Shown one piece after another: positions 1 to 8,160 of a stretch of 64,000 bases of DNA. Under the pieces are notes generated by a model. That model was not told the origin of the DNA, searched no databases, and was given only the letters and a program-made list of their open reading frames with translations. The position numbers and the translations under genes were made by a program. The stretch is from Geodermatophilus aquaeductus (GTDB taxonomy: Bacteria > Actinomycetota > Actinomycetes > Mycobacteriales > Geodermatophilaceae), in NCBI RefSeq assembly GCF_900182545.1, contig NZ_FXTJ01000012.1:1-64000 (forward strand). Reading direction: 5' to 3'. The first letter of the stretch is position 1. Each line of letters starts with the position of its first letter.

Positions 1-489
1 GGCCTGCCGACCCTGCGCGGGGTCAGGCCGCAGGTCATCGCCAAGATCAGCCTCGAGGACCTCGCCACCGGCAGCGGGACCGCGGAGATGGGATTCGGGG
101 CGGTGGTCTCCGCCGCCCGCGCGCGGTGGCTGGTCTGCGACGGTGCGGTCTCCCGCGTGGTCTTCGGCCCCGATGGTGTCCCGCTCGACCTCGGCCGCGA
201 GCACCGCCTCGCCACCCGCCACCTCCGCCGAGCAGCCGAACTCCGCGACGGCGGCTGCGTGTTCGCCGGCTGCTCCGCCCCGACGCACTGGTGTGACGTG
301 CACCACCTCGTGCACTGGATCGACGGCGGCGAGACCAGCCTCGACAACTCGGCGCTGCTGTGCGAACGCCACCACACCAGGGTCCACCACGGCTTCCGCG
401 TCGAGCGACGACCCGACGGCCGATGGCGCACCTGGCGACCCGACGGATCGGAGATCAGCACACCCGCGGCGCTGGTCCCTGCCGCATGA
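1..489 (+). CDS. HNH endonuclease, DUF222/13E12-repeat family, C-terminal part (5' end outside window)
   Basis: The frame is open from the first base, so this is the C-terminal 162 residues of a longer protein. The core is the HNH nuclease motif: C-x4-HWCDVHHLVHW, then a GG turn, NSALLCERHHTRVHH. The paired Cys and His residues are the expected metal and catalytic ligands of HNH nucleases. The upstream segment (ARARWLVCDGAVSRVVF) matches the end of the DUF222 region that precedes HNH in the 13E12 REP family. These genes are multicopy in many actinobacteria, especially Geodermatophilaceae and mycobacteria; their biological role is unsettled. It converges with the aldo/keto reductase gene (17-base gap). 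Family assignment is firm; function beyond a probable nuclease is not known. Confidence 0.9.
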   Translation, partial: GLPTLRGVRPQVIAKISLEDLATGSGTAEMGFGAVVSAARARWLVCDGAVSRVVFGPDGVPLDLGREHRLATRHLRRAAELRDGGCVFAGCSAPTHWCDVHHLVHWIDGGETSLDNSALLCERHHTRVHHGFRVERRPDGRWRTWRPDGSEISTPAALVPAA

Positions 490-506
490 GCGGCGACCAC
501 GGCACG

Positions 507-1532
507 TCAGTCGAGCGTGCGGGTGCGCTGCTCGACGCCGATCTCGCCGTAGGGGTAGTCCGCCCAGCCGGGGTCGCTGACCGCGTCGAGCCGCGCGGTC
601 TCCTCGGCATCGAGCACCAGCCCGGCGGCGCCGAGGTTGCCCCGCAGCTGCTCCGTCGTGCGCGCCCCGAGGATCACCGAGCTGACCGCCGGCCGGGCGA
701 GCAGCCAGGCCAGCGCGACCTGCGGCATCGGGACGCCGCGCGCCTCCGCCACGTCCTGCACCGCGGCGAGCACGTCCCAGGTCCGCTCGCGGGCGGCGAC
801 CCGGTCGTAGGCCTCCATCCCGCGGCCGGGGTCCTCGCCCAGCCGGGTGGCGCCGGCCGGACGCTGCTCGCGGGTGTACTTGCCCGACAGCCAGCCGCCG
901 CCCAGCGGTCCCCAGGGCAGCAGCCCCAGCCCGTTGGCGAGGCAGGCGGGCACGATCTCGGCCTCCACGTCACGCACGAGCAGGCTGTAGGAGGGCTGCA
1001 GTGTCACCGGGACGGTGAGGTGCCGGTGCTCGGCGAGGTCGACGGCGCGCTGCAGCTGCCAGGCGGTGAAGTTGGACAGCCCCGCGTAGCCGACCTTCCC
1101 GGCCGAGACGGCGTCGTCGAGGAAGCGCAGCGTCTCCTCCAGCGGCGTGAGCGGGTCCCAGGCGTGCAGCTGGTAGAGGTCGACGTGGCCGACGCCGAGG
1201 CGGCGCAGCGAGTCGTCGAGGGCGCGGCGCAGGTGGCGGCGCGAGGTGCCCACGGCGTTGGGCTCCTCCCCCATCGGGAACCGGCCCTTGGTGGCGAGGA
1301 CGACGCGGTCGCGGACGTCGGCCGGGCGCGCGGCCAGCCAGCGGCCGACGATCTCCTCGGCGGCACCGGCCGAGTAGACGTCGGCGGTGTCCACCAGCGT
1401 GCCGCCGGCCTCGACGAAGACGTCGAGCTGCTCGTGCGCCCCTGCTTCGTCGGTCTCCGCGCCGAAGGTCATCGTGCCCAGCGCCAGCGCCGACACGGCA
1501 CAGCCGCTGCGGCCGAGGGTGCGCAGCTCCAT
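507..1532 (-). CDS. Aldo/keto reductase
   Basis: A 341-residue NADPH-dependent oxidoreductase of the AKR superfamily ((beta/alpha)8 barrel, soluble). The catalytic tetrad is visible: D48 and Y53 (DTADVY), K82 (ATKG) and H123 (QLHAWD). The C-terminal nucleotide-binding stretch VILGARTTEQLRGNL is typical. The ATG at 1532 (MELRTLGRSG) is preferred because the barrel begins directly after it; upstream in-frame ATGs at 1544 and 1562 would add an unconserved leader. It is transcribed away from the P450 gene, with a large inverted repeat between them. The substrate cannot be read from sequence; AKR11/12-type enzymes reduce small aldehydes and ketones. Confidence 0.93.
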   Translation of the reverse strand: MELRTLGRSGCAVSALALGTMTFGAETDEAGAHEQLDVFVEAGGTLVDTADVYSAGAAEEIVGRWLAARPADVRDRVVLATKGRFPMGEEPNAVGTSRRHLRRALDDSLRRLGVGHVDLYQLHAWDPLTPLEETLRFLDDAVSAGKVGYAGLSNFTAWQLQRAVDLAEHRHLTVPVTLQPSYSLLVRDVEAEIVPACLANGLGLLPWGPLGGGWLSGKYTREQRPAGATRLGEDPGRGMEAYDRVAARERTWDVLAAVQDVAEARGVPMPQVALAWLLARPAVSSVILGARTTEQLRGNLGAAGLVLDAEETARLDAVSDPGWADYPYGEIGVEQRTRTLD

Positions 1533-1670
1533 CGCTCCGTCCATGGCCCCAGCAAGCCACACGGGCGGGCACGGCGCGCGGCGACCGGGGATGCCGGTCC
1601 GGGGACTCCCCCACCTGGACCAGCGGGTTCGGGGGCGTCACCTGATGGTCGGGGCGCGGCGGCGTCGAGA

Positions 1671-1723
1671 GGCTGGAGGGGCCGGGCGGGACCGAGGTCA
1701 CCTCCCGCCCGGCCCCTCCAGCC
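1671..1723. repeat. Perfect 21-bp inverted repeat with 11-base loop
   Basis: Left arm 1671-1691 and right arm 1703-1723 are exact reverse complements (21 of 21), separated by ccgaggtcacc. The arms are almost pure G/C (GGCTGGAGGGG... / ...CCCCTCCAGCC). The element ends 20 bases before the P450 start codon, between divergent genes, so it is not in the usual place for a terminator. As RNA it would form a very stable stem directly upstream of the P450 ribosome-binding region. It could be a terminator of an upstream transcript, an attenuator, or an operator. Confidence 0.85.
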
Positions 1724-1743
1724 GTGGCCCGAGACGAGGCGCC

Positions 1744-3051
1744 GTGTCCGCTCCCCCCGCCGTCCGCACCGCTCCGACCACGGGCCGCCGCGGCCGGGCC
1801 TGGCTGGGCCGCCTCGCGCTGCGGCGGATCCGGCGCCGCGGCCTGGACCCCTCGCGGCTGAGGTTCCTCCCGCCGGCCGCGCGCTTCCCGCTGCAGCGCG
1901 TCGGCGTCGACCCGGTCCCCCGGCTCGCCGAGCTGCGGGTCCGCGGGCCCGTGCACCGCCTCGACCTGCCCTTCGACCTCGCGGTCTACCTCGTCACCGG
2001 CGCCGCCGAGGCCCGCGCGGTGCTCGCCGACTCCGCGGGGTTCAGCACCGACGTCCGGCACCTGTTCAGCGGCACCGGCCCGGCCACGGCCGACGACGTC
2101 GGCGGGCTCGGCCCCACCGACCCGCCGCAGCACACCCGGCTGCGCAGTCTGGTGGCGCCCGACTTCACCCGGGCCCGGATGCAGCTGCTGGAGCCGGCCG
2201 TCGAGGAGACGGTGGCCCGGGCGCTGGACGACCTGGCGGCGGCGGGGTCCCCGGCCGACCTCGTCCGGCACGTCGCGACGCCGGTCCCGATGCGCACGAT
2301 CTGCGGCCTGCTCGGACTGGACGGCGCCGACGAGCAGCTGGTGAGCCGGCTGGGAGCCCGGCGGTTCGACGCCACGGGCGGCACGGCCGGCACCTTCGGC
2401 GCGGTCTCCGCACAGCGCCGGCTGCTCTCCGACGCGGTGGCCGCCCAGCGCCGGGCGCCCGGCGACGGGCTCATCGGCCGGGTCCTCCGGTCGGAGGGCG
2501 ACGGCGTCTCCGACGCCGAGCTCACCGGACTGGCCGACGGCATCGTCACCGGCGGCTTCGAGACGACGGCCTCGATGATCGCGCTGGGGACGCTCGTGCT
2601 ACTGGGCGACCCCGGGGCCGCCGCCCTGGTGCGCGACGGGTCGCGCCGCGACGTCGAGCGGGTCGTCGACGAGCTGCTGCGGCTGCTGTCGGTCGTCCAG
2701 GTGGCGTTCCCCCGCTTCGCCCGGGAGGACCGGGAGCTGTTCGGCACCCGGCTGCGGGCCGGCGACGTCGTCCTCGTCTCGCTGAGCGGCGCCGACCGCG
2801 ACCCGGCGTGGGCCGGTGCGCACCCCGACCGGCTCGACCCCGACCGCTCTCCCCGCGGCGGGCACCTGGCGTTCGGGCACGGCATCCACCGCTGCGTCGG
2901 CGCCGAGCTCGCCCGCCTGGAGCTGCGGATCGTGCTGCCCGCGCTGCTGCGGCGCTTCCCCGACCTCGCGCTGGCCGTCCCGCCCGACCGGCTCCCGTTC
3001 CGGCGGCTGGCCTTCGTCTACGGCGTCGACGCGCTGCCCGTCAGCTTCTGA
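1744..3051 (+). CDS. Cytochrome P450
   Basis: A 435-residue haem-thiolate monooxygenase, soluble bacterial class. The haem-binding signature FGHGIHRCVG places the axial cysteine at residue 384. The I-helix oxygen-activation motif GGFETT and the K-helix ExxR (DELLRLL) are present. The PERF-region Arg is less clear (PDRLDPDRSP). The GTG at 1744 is preferred: it follows GAGACGAGG, gives family length, and longer forms would run back through the inverted repeat and the neighbouring gene. No ferredoxin or reductase gene is adjacent. Substrate unknown. The next gene (TetR) converges, with a short CTGAC/GTCAG inverted repeat spanning both stop codons (3048-3067). Confidence 0.93.
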   Translation: MSAPPAVRTAPTTGRRGRAWLGRLALRRIRRRGLDPSRLRFLPPAARFPLQRVGVDPVPRLAELRVRGPVHRLDLPFDLAVYLVTGAAEARAVLADSAGFSTDVRHLFSGTGPATADDVGGLGPTDPPQHTRLRSLVAPDFTRARMQLLEPAVEETVARALDDLAAAGSPADLVRHVATPVPMRTICGLLGLDGADEQLVSRLGARRFDATGGTAGTFGAVSAQRRLLSDAVAAQRRAPGDGLIGRVLRSEGDGVSDAELTGLADGIVTGGFETTASMIALGTLVLLGDPGAAALVRDGSRRDVERVVDELLRLLSVVQVAFPRFAREDRELFGTRLRAGDVVLVSLSGADRDPAWAGAHPDRLDPDRSPRGGHLAFGHGIHRCVGAELARLELRIVLPALLRRFPDLALAVPPDRLPFRRLAFVYGVDALPVSF

Positions 3052-3063
3052 CGGCGGCCGCGG

Positions 3064-3675
3064 TCAGCCGGTGGGCTCGGCACGCAGCAGCGCGCTGCCC
3101 GGGACGACGAGGCGCCGCACGTGGGGGTCGACGTCGTCCGGACCCGGCGCCGGCTGGCCGAAGTCGAGGGCGCCGATGGCGTAGAAGTCCGTCGTCGCGG
3201 TGACGCACTGCCAGCGCCAGGCGAGCTCGACGTCGTCCAGGTGCGGCAGCAGTGGGGCGAGCGCCGTGCAGTACCGGCCGGCCATCGCGCGCACCGCCGC
3301 CGCGCCGTTGGCCTCCCACCGCGACGGCGGCTGGTCGAAGATCCGCGTGAACACCCGCGCGGCGTAGCGGCCGCGGCCGGCGCAGCGCAGCGCCACGATC
3401 GGCCGCACCCACCCGTCGACGAGCGCCTCGACGCCGGCGTCCTCGCCGAGACCCTGCAGGGCCCGCGCCCGGTCGGCGACGACGCCGTCGACCACCCGGC
3501 GCTCCACCGCGGCGACGAGGCCGTCCTTGTCGCCGAAGTAGTAGCCGACCGCCGCGGCGTTGCCGACACCGGCGCGGCGCAGCACGTCGCGCACCGAGGT
3601 GCCCGCGGGACCGGACACCGCGAGCAGTTCCTCGGCGGCGTCGAGCAGCCGCACCGGGGTTGCGCTCTCCGACAC
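3064..3675 (-). CDS. TetR-family transcriptional regulator
   Basis: A 203-residue repressor. The N-terminal helix-turn-helix is plain: LLDAAEELLAVSGPAGTSV, then VLRRAGVGNAAAVGYYFGDK. The C-terminal ligand domain is of the TetR_C type common in actinobacteria. The GTG at 3675 follows GGAGG at normal spacing; upstream ATGs in frame would cross into the divergent MFS gene. It is divergent from the exporter gene at 3737, with an inverted repeat ATACG-GG-CGTAT between them. This is the classic arrangement of a drug-efflux pump controlled by its own TetR repressor; the inducing ligand is unknown. Confidence 0.92.
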   Translation of the reverse strand: MSESATPVRLLDAAEELLAVSGPAGTSVRDVLRRAGVGNAAAVGYYFGDKDGLVAAVERRVVDGVVADRARALQGLGEDAGVEALVDGWVRPIVALRCAGRGRYAARVFTRIFDQPPSRWEANGAAAVRAMAGRYCTALAPLLPHLDDVELAWRWQCVTATTDFYAIGALDFGQPAPGPDDVDPHVRRLVVPGSALLRAEPTG

Positions 3676-3701
3676 GGGGCCTCCATGCTGGGCGCTGCCT
3701 A

Positions 3702-3713
3702 ATACGGGCGTAT
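3702..3713. promoter_or_regulatory. Candidate TetR operator between tetR and the MFS gene
   Basis: A perfect inverted repeat ATACG-GG-CGTAT lies 26 bases from the tetR start and 23 bases from the exporter start. It is AT-rich compared with its surroundings and central to the divergent promoter region, as expected for an operator repressing both genes. Binding is inferred. Confidence 0.55.
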
Positions 3714-3736
3714 CAGGCGATCGTCTGGAGTCCAGC

Positions 3737-6094
3737 ATGCCCGAAGCCCGCAGAGTCCGGGGCGGTCTCGGTGCCCTGCTCGCCGTCATGTGCGCCGCCC
3801 TGGCCCTGGTCATCGGGGCCGGCTCCTCCCTCGCGCTGGCCGCACCGGAGCTGGCCCGCGCCACCGGTGCCACGCAGACCGAGCTGACCTGGGCGATCAA
3901 CGTCTACGCGCTCACCTTCGCCGCGCTGCTGCTGCCGCTGGGCATCGCCGCGGACCGTTTCGGCCGGCGCGGCGCGCTGCTCCTGGGCCTGGCCGTCTTC
4001 GCCGCCTGCAGCGCGGCCTCGGGGCTGGTCGACGACCCGGTCGCACTCGTCGTGCTGCGCGGCGCGGCCGGGATCGGCGCCGCGGCGGTCATGCCGGCGA
4101 CGCTGTCGGTGCTCGTCGACGCCTATCCCCCGCAGCGGCGGTCCTCGGCGATCGGCGTGTGGGCCGCCGTCTCCGGAGCCGGGGCGCTGCTGGGGCTGCT
4201 GCTGGCCGGCGTGCTGCTCGAGTTCGCCTGGTGGGGCAGCGTCCAGGTGGCCTTCGGCGCGCTGTCGGCCGTCGTCCTGCTGCTGTGCGCCGTCGTCGTC
4301 CCGCCCTCGCGCAACCCCGACCTGCCGCTGGACCCCGTCGGCGGGCTGCTGTCCCTCGCCGGGCTCGGCGGCGTCGTCTTCGGCGTGGTCGAGGGGCCCG
4401 AGCGCGGCTGGACCGACCCGACGACGCTCACCGCGCTGGCCGCCGGCGGAGCGTGCCTCGTGGCGTTCGTCGTCCACGAGCTGCGCTCCCGGCACCCCAT
4501 GCTCGACGTGCGCCTGTTCCGCGACCGGGGGCTGTCGGCGGGCAGCGCCGCCGTGTTCCTGCAGTTCTTCGCCGCCTTCGGCCTGTTCTTCCTCGCGCCG
4601 CAGTGGCTGCAGTACGTGCACGACCTCTCGCCGCTGCAGGCCGCACTGTGGCTGGCGCCCATGGCCCTCGGCATCGGCCCGACGGCGCAGCTCGCGCCGG
4701 TGCTGCTGCGCCGGCTCGGCGCGCGCACCGTGGCCGCGTGGGGGCTGGGGCAGATGGGCGCCGGGCTCGTCCTGCTGGCCCGCCAGTCCGACGGCGACTC
4801 CCCGCTGTGGCACTTCGCGGTGGCGCTGTTCGTGTTCGGCATCGGCTTCGGGCTGGCCCTGACCCCGGGCACGGCGCTGATCATCGACGGGCTGCCCGCC
4901 GACCGGCGGACCCTCGCGGCGGCCGTCAACGACGTCACCCGCGAGGTGGGCGGCGCGCTCGGCGGCGCGGTGGCCGCCACCGTCCTGCTCGCCGTCTACC
5001 GGGACGACCTCGTCCCCGTGGTCGCCGACCTGCCGGCCGTCGCCCGCGAGGCGGCCGGCTCGGGGCTGGCCCAGGCCGTCGGGGTGGCCGAGCGCTCGGG
5101 CCCGGCGGGTGCTGCCGTGGCCGACGGCGCACGGGACGCCTTCGGCGCCGGCTACGCCGTGGCGCTGCTCGTGGGCGCCGCGGTGCTGCTGGCCGGCGCG
5201 GTGCTGTGCGGGTTCGTCGCCCCCCGCCGCGGCGCCGCGCGGCACCGCGGGGACGGCCGCGCGCCCCGGCCCGTCCTCACGGTGGCACCGCGGCGCCGTC
5301 CCGTGGTGAGCCTGGCGCAGGAGTCGGTGGCGGTGCCGGTGCGCCACCTGCCCCGCGGCCTCGATGCGGTGCTCGCGGCGGGGGTGGTCCTCGGGGTGTT
5401 CGGCGGGGTGGTGCTGCTGACGCACTCGTTCTCGCAGGCCTCCAGTGGCGGCGTCGTCCCCGCAGCCCGCACCGAGCTCTCCCGAACCCCCTCGTCCGAG
5501 CGGATGGCGCGGCCCACCACGGCGGCGGTCGTCCCACCGTCGACGGCGACGACGCCGCCCGTGGCCGAGCAGCCGCCACCCCCGGCTCCCGCGCCGGCAC
5601 AGCAGCCCGCCGCGACGACGGCGGCCCCGGTTCCCGCGCCGGCCCCCGCGACCACCGCCGCGCCGCCGGCGACGACCGCCACGACGGCCACCACGACGGC
5701 CACCACGACGGCCACCACGACAACGACGGCGCCGCAGACCACCACGCCCCCGGCTGAGACCACCACGCCCCCGGCGGAGACCACCACGCCCCCGGCGGAG
5801 ACGACCACGCCACCCGCGGAAACCACGACCCCACCCGTGGAGACCACGACGCCACCCGCCGAGACCACGACCCCACCCGTGGAGACCACCACGCCCCCGG
5901 CGGAGACCACCACGCCCCCGGCGGAGACGACGACCCCACCCGCCGAGACCACGACCCCACCCGCGGAGACCACCACGCCGCCGGTCGAGACCAGCGAGCC
6001 CCCCGCCGGGACCACCGCCCCGCCGGCGGAGACCAGTGAGCCGCCCGCCCCCGAGACCCCTGCGCCCGAGACGCCCGCACCCGAGACGCCCTGA
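3737..6094 (+). CDS. MFS drug exporter (DHA2 type) with extra membrane segment and Pro/Thr-rich C-terminal tail
   Basis: 785 residues, far longer than the roughly 470-550 usual for this family. Residues 1-500 are a multi-spanning major-facilitator transporter with motif A (GIAADRFGRR) after the second helix and the AINVYALTFA signature of DHA2 (QacA-like, 14-helix) proton-driven drug exporters. After a basic linker (APRRGAARHRG..., TVAPRRRPVV), a further hydrophobic segment lies at about 543-562. The rest (about 580-785) is low-complexity Pro/Thr/Ala, including twelve tandem TTTPPAE/TTTPPVE heptapeptides. The positive-inside rule puts the basic linker in the cytoplasm, so the tail should emerge outside, into or through the cell wall. 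The ATG at 3737 has GGAG just upstream. Regulation is probably by the divergent TetR. The frame is continuous, so this is a real fusion or extension, not two genes. Confidence 0.9.
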   Translation: MPEARRVRGGLGALLAVMCAALALVIGAGSSLALAAPELARATGATQTELTWAINVYALTFAALLLPLGIAADRFGRRGALLLGLAVFAACSAASGLVDDPVALVVLRGAAGIGAAAVMPATLSVLVDAYPPQRRSSAIGVWAAVSGAGALLGLLLAGVLLEFAWWGSVQVAFGALSAVVLLLCAVVVPPSRNPDLPLDPVGGLLSLAGLGGVVFGVVEGPERGWTDPTTLTALAAGGACLVAFVVHELRSRHPMLDVRLFRDRGLSAGSAAVFLQFFAAFGLFFLAPQWLQYVHDLSPLQAALWLAPMALGIGPTAQLAPVLLRRLGARTVAAWGLGQMGAGLVLLARQSDGDSPLWHFAVALFVFGIGFGLALTPGTALIIDGLPADRRTLAAAVNDVTREVGGALGGAVAATVLLAVYRDDLVPVVADLPAVAREAAGSGLAQAVGVAERSGPAGAAVADGARDAFGAGYAVALLVGAAVLLAGAVLCGFVAPRRGAARHRGDGRAPRPVLTVAPRRRPVVSLAQESVAVPVRHLPRGLDAVLAAGVVLGVFGGVVLLTHSFSQASSGGVVPAARTELSRTPSSERMARPTTAAVVPPSTATTPPVAEQPPPPAPAPAQQPAATTAAPVPAPAPATTAAPPATTATTATTTATTTATTTTTAPQTTTPPAETTTPPAETTTPPAETTTPPAETTTPPVETTTPPAETTTPPVETTTPPAETTTPPAETTTPPAETTTPPAETTTPPVETSEPPAGTTAPPAETSEPPAPETPAPETPAPETP
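5738..5989 (+). repeat. Twelve tandem 21-bp units coding for TTTPP(A/V)E
   Basis: In-frame 21-base units (acc acc acg ccc ccg gcg gag and synonymous variants) repeat twelve times. Codon use varies between units (ccc ccg versus cca ccc), in blocks, which suggests amplification by unequal exchange or slippage of pairs of units. Flanked upstream by a 12-base Thr/Ala repeat and downstream by degenerate TSEPPA units. Confidence 0.92.
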
Positions 6095-6180
6095 GCGGTC
6101 CCGGCGACCCGGCAGCTTCCTTGCGCACGCGGACCGGGATGACGCTGTCGCCGTCGCCGGCAGCGGCCGATCGTGGCGCC

Positions 6181-6342
6181 ATGGACCTCCTCGTCGCCGC
6201 CGCGCTCGTCCTCGCCGCCCTCGTCGTCGCCGGCTCGCAGCCCACGGCGGTCCGGCTCTGGCGGGCGAACGTGCACCTGTGGGACGCGTTCCTCACCCGG
6301 GACCCGTGGGACCCCGCCGTCGTGCCGGACCGCCCGCGCTGA
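6181..6342 (+). CDS. Small membrane protein (53 residues)
   Basis: Starts MDLLVAAALVLAALVVAG, one hydrophobic helix, followed by a short basic/aromatic segment (RLWRANVHLWDAF) and ends DRPR. The ATG at 6181 puts the helix at the extreme N-terminus; a longer form from 6121 would add 20 residues without obvious coding character. It lies downstream of the MFS gene on the same strand and converges with the hydrolase gene. I recognise no family. Coding character is plausible but unproven. Confidence 0.5.
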   Translation: MDLLVAAALVLAALVVAGSQPTAVRLWRANVHLWDAFLTRDPWDPAVVPDRPR

Positions 6343-6356
6343 GGCCCGGGAGGCGG

Positions 6357-7181
6357 TCAGTCGCGGCCGGTCAGGTCGGCCAGCTCGACGACGGCGTCCA
6401 CCAGGGCCGGACCGTCGAGGAGGACGGCGTCGTTGTGGTCGGCGCCCGGGACCTCGACCCGGCGGTGCAGCCGCGCGGCGGCGTCGGCCACGCGGCGGCT
6501 CTGCTCCGGCGGCACGATCGTGTCGGCGCCGCCGTACACGACCGTCGTCGGCACCCGCACCGCGGCCACCTGCTCGGCGACCGGGTACCGGTCGCGCAGC
6601 AGCAGCCGCACCGGCAGGAACGGGTAGTGGTGGCTGCCGACGGCGGCCAGGTCGGCGAACGGGGACCGCAGGACCAGCCCCGCGGGCGGGTGCTCCAGCG
6701 CCAGCCCGGTGACGACCGCGCAGCCGAGGCTCTCGCCGTAGTAGAGGAGCCGGTCGGCGGGGACGCCGGCCTCCTCGAGCAGCCAGTTGCGCGCCGCGCG
6801 GACGTCGAGGGCGAGCCCCTCCTCGCTCGGGCTGCCGGGGTTGCCGCCGTAGCCGCGGTAGTCGAACAGCAGCACCGCCAGCCCGGCCGACGACAGCGCC
6901 CGCGCCAGCGGTGCGCGCAGGCCACGGTGTCCGCCGTTGCCGTTGGCCACCAGGACGGCGGGCGCGCCGGCGTCGGGGCCGGGCACGAACCAGGCACCGA
7001 GTTGCAGGCCGTCGGCGGTGGTGAGCCGGACGTCGCGGCCGCCGGGCACCGCGTCGGCCGCGGCCGGGACGGGGCCGTCGTCGGGGAGGTAGACCAGGCG
7101 CCGCTGCACCGCCCAGAGCAGACCCACGAGCAGAGCCAACAGGAGGGCGACGACCAGCGCCGCCCGGAGTGCCGAGCGCAC
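6357..7181 (-). CDS. Membrane-anchored alpha/beta hydrolase
   Basis: 274 residues. An N-terminal hydrophobic helix (ALVVALLLALLVGLLWAV) is followed by an alpha/beta-hydrolase domain of the BEM46/ABHD13-17 type. The nucleophile elbow is GESLG; the acid is probably the Asp of GGADT, and the His is in GADHND. The oxyanion region is ANGNGGHRG. The start is GTG at 7181; the catalytic domain should face outward if the helix acts as a signal anchor. Divergent from the M15-like gene at 7252 (70-base gap). Substrate unknown: thioesterase or lipase-like activities are known in the family. Confidence 0.88.
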   Translation of the reverse strand: MRSALRAALVVALLLALLVGLLWAVQRRLVYLPDDGPVPAAADAVPGGRDVRLTTADGLQLGAWFVPGPDAGAPAVLVANGNGGHRGLRAPLARALSSAGLAVLLFDYRGYGGNPGSPSEEGLALDVRAARNWLLEEAGVPADRLLYYGESLGCAVVTGLALEHPPAGLVLRSPFADLAAVGSHHYPFLPVRLLLRDRYPVAEQVAAVRVPTTVVYGGADTIVPPEQSRRVADAAARLHRRVEVPGADHNDAVLLDGPALVDAVVELADLTGRD

Positions 7182-7238
7182 CGCGCCAGGATGCGCCCGG
7201 CGCGGACGGAGAGCCTGGTCGCGGGCCCCGTCCGTTCG

Positions 7239-7244
7239 TAGAGT
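7239..7244 (+). promoter_or_regulatory. -10 box TAGAGT for a leaderless transcript
   Basis: TAGAGT ends 7 bases before the GTG at 7252, the spacing typical of actinobacterial leaderless promoters, where transcription starts at the first base of the start codon. No Shine-Dalgarno sequence is present. Inferred from pattern. Confidence 0.5.
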
Positions 7245-7251
7245 CCCCCCG

Positions 7252-8160
7252 GTGCAGGAACCGACCGGCCTGGGTGCCGCCGAGCAGGAGCGCTGCGGAA
7301 CGGCGACGGCGGGCCCGCCCCCGCCGGACCTGGCCGGCTACCGCCGCGCGGTCGACGACGTCGTGGGCCACCTCCGCGACGGGGCCGCGCGCCCGGGACC
7401 CGTCCTCGACCGGGCGGCCGGCGTTCCCGAGCTGCGGGCGGTCCTCGACGGCGTGCCCGGCGGCGCCGACGTCGCGCTCGAGCGGATCGCCCGCCAGCTG
7501 GCCGGTTTCCTGCCCAGCCCGCGGTCGAACGCCGCCACCCCGGCCACCCTGCTCCGGATCGCGCTGCTGCAGCAGATCGACGTCGCGTGGTGGGGGTCGG
7601 TGATGCCCTTCGCCGACGACGACGCCGTCCGGCGGTCCCCGCAGCTGACGGCGCTGGCACCGCTGCGGCGGCAGCGGCGGCTCGCCTTCCGCTACCGGAT
7701 CGGCACCACCGCCCTCCCCCGCCGCGCCCGCGACTACGCCGTGCGCCGGTGGGCGCCCGACCACGAGCCGCGGTCCTCGGGGCTGAGCTACCCGCTCGCC
7801 CGGCCGGCGATGGTCGCGCTGCTCAACGAGGTCGCCGGCCGGTTCGCGGCGGCCGCCCTGCCGTGGCGCGGGACGATGTGGGTGAACTGCATCGTGCGCA
7901 GCACCGCCGTCCAGCAGCGGCTGCAGCAGCTGGGGTACTCGGCGCTGCTCCCGAGCGCGCACTGCACCGGGCACGCCGCCGACGTCGAGATGGCCTGGCT
8001 GCGCCGGCACGGCGTGGCCCCTGCGCTGGAGGACGTGCTGACCGCCTACCGCGACGAGGGTGTGCTCAACGTGATCGACGAGGGCCAGGCCTGGCACGTC
8101 TGCCTCGCACCGGCGCACGCCGCCCGGTACGCGGCCGCGGCCCCCGCGGGGACCGCCTGA
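7252..8160 (+). CDS. M15-like (DUF5715-type) putative zinc peptidase
   Basis: 302 residues, soluble, no signal peptide. The C-terminal third carries SAHCTGHAADV (H237, D244) and EGQAWHV (E277, H282). This resembles the HxxGxAxD ... ExxWH metal-site layout of M15 D-Ala-D-Ala peptidases and of the DUF5715 family, giving two His, one Asp and a candidate general base. The N-terminal half has no match I recognise. It is the first gene of a tightly coupled operon: its stop overlaps the asparagine synthase start (TGATG). The absence of a signal peptide argues against a cell-wall substrate. Function is inferred from motif only. Confidence 0.75.
   Translation: MQEPTGLGAAEQERCGTATAGPPPPDLAGYRRAVDDVVGHLRDGAARPGPVLDRAAGVPELRAVLDGVPGGADVALERIARQLAGFLPSPRSNAATPATLLRIALLQQIDVAWWGSVMPFADDDAVRRSPQLTALAPLRRQRRLAFRYRIGTTALPRRARDYAVRRWAPDHEPRSSGLSYPLARPAMVALLNEVAGRFAAAALPWRGTMWVNCIVRSTAVQQRLQQLGYSALLPSAHCTGHAADVEMAWLRRHGVAPALEDVLTAYRDEGVLNVIDEGQAWHVCLAPAHAARYAAAAPAGTA

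Noticed and set aside
360-3203. A 947-residue open frame on the plus strand
   Set aside because: Arg/Pro/Gly/Ala-rich shadow of the aldo/keto reductase and P450 genes in another frame; no domain, and both true genes have intact motifs.
5738-5989. CRISPR-like array
   Set aside because: Regular 21-bp units but no spacers; in-frame coding repeat of the MFS tail.
5152-8118. A 988-residue open frame on the minus strand across the MFS tail
   Set aside because: Antisense of the Pro/Thr repeat and the M15-like gene; its Gly/Val repeats are the complement of the TTTPPAE units.
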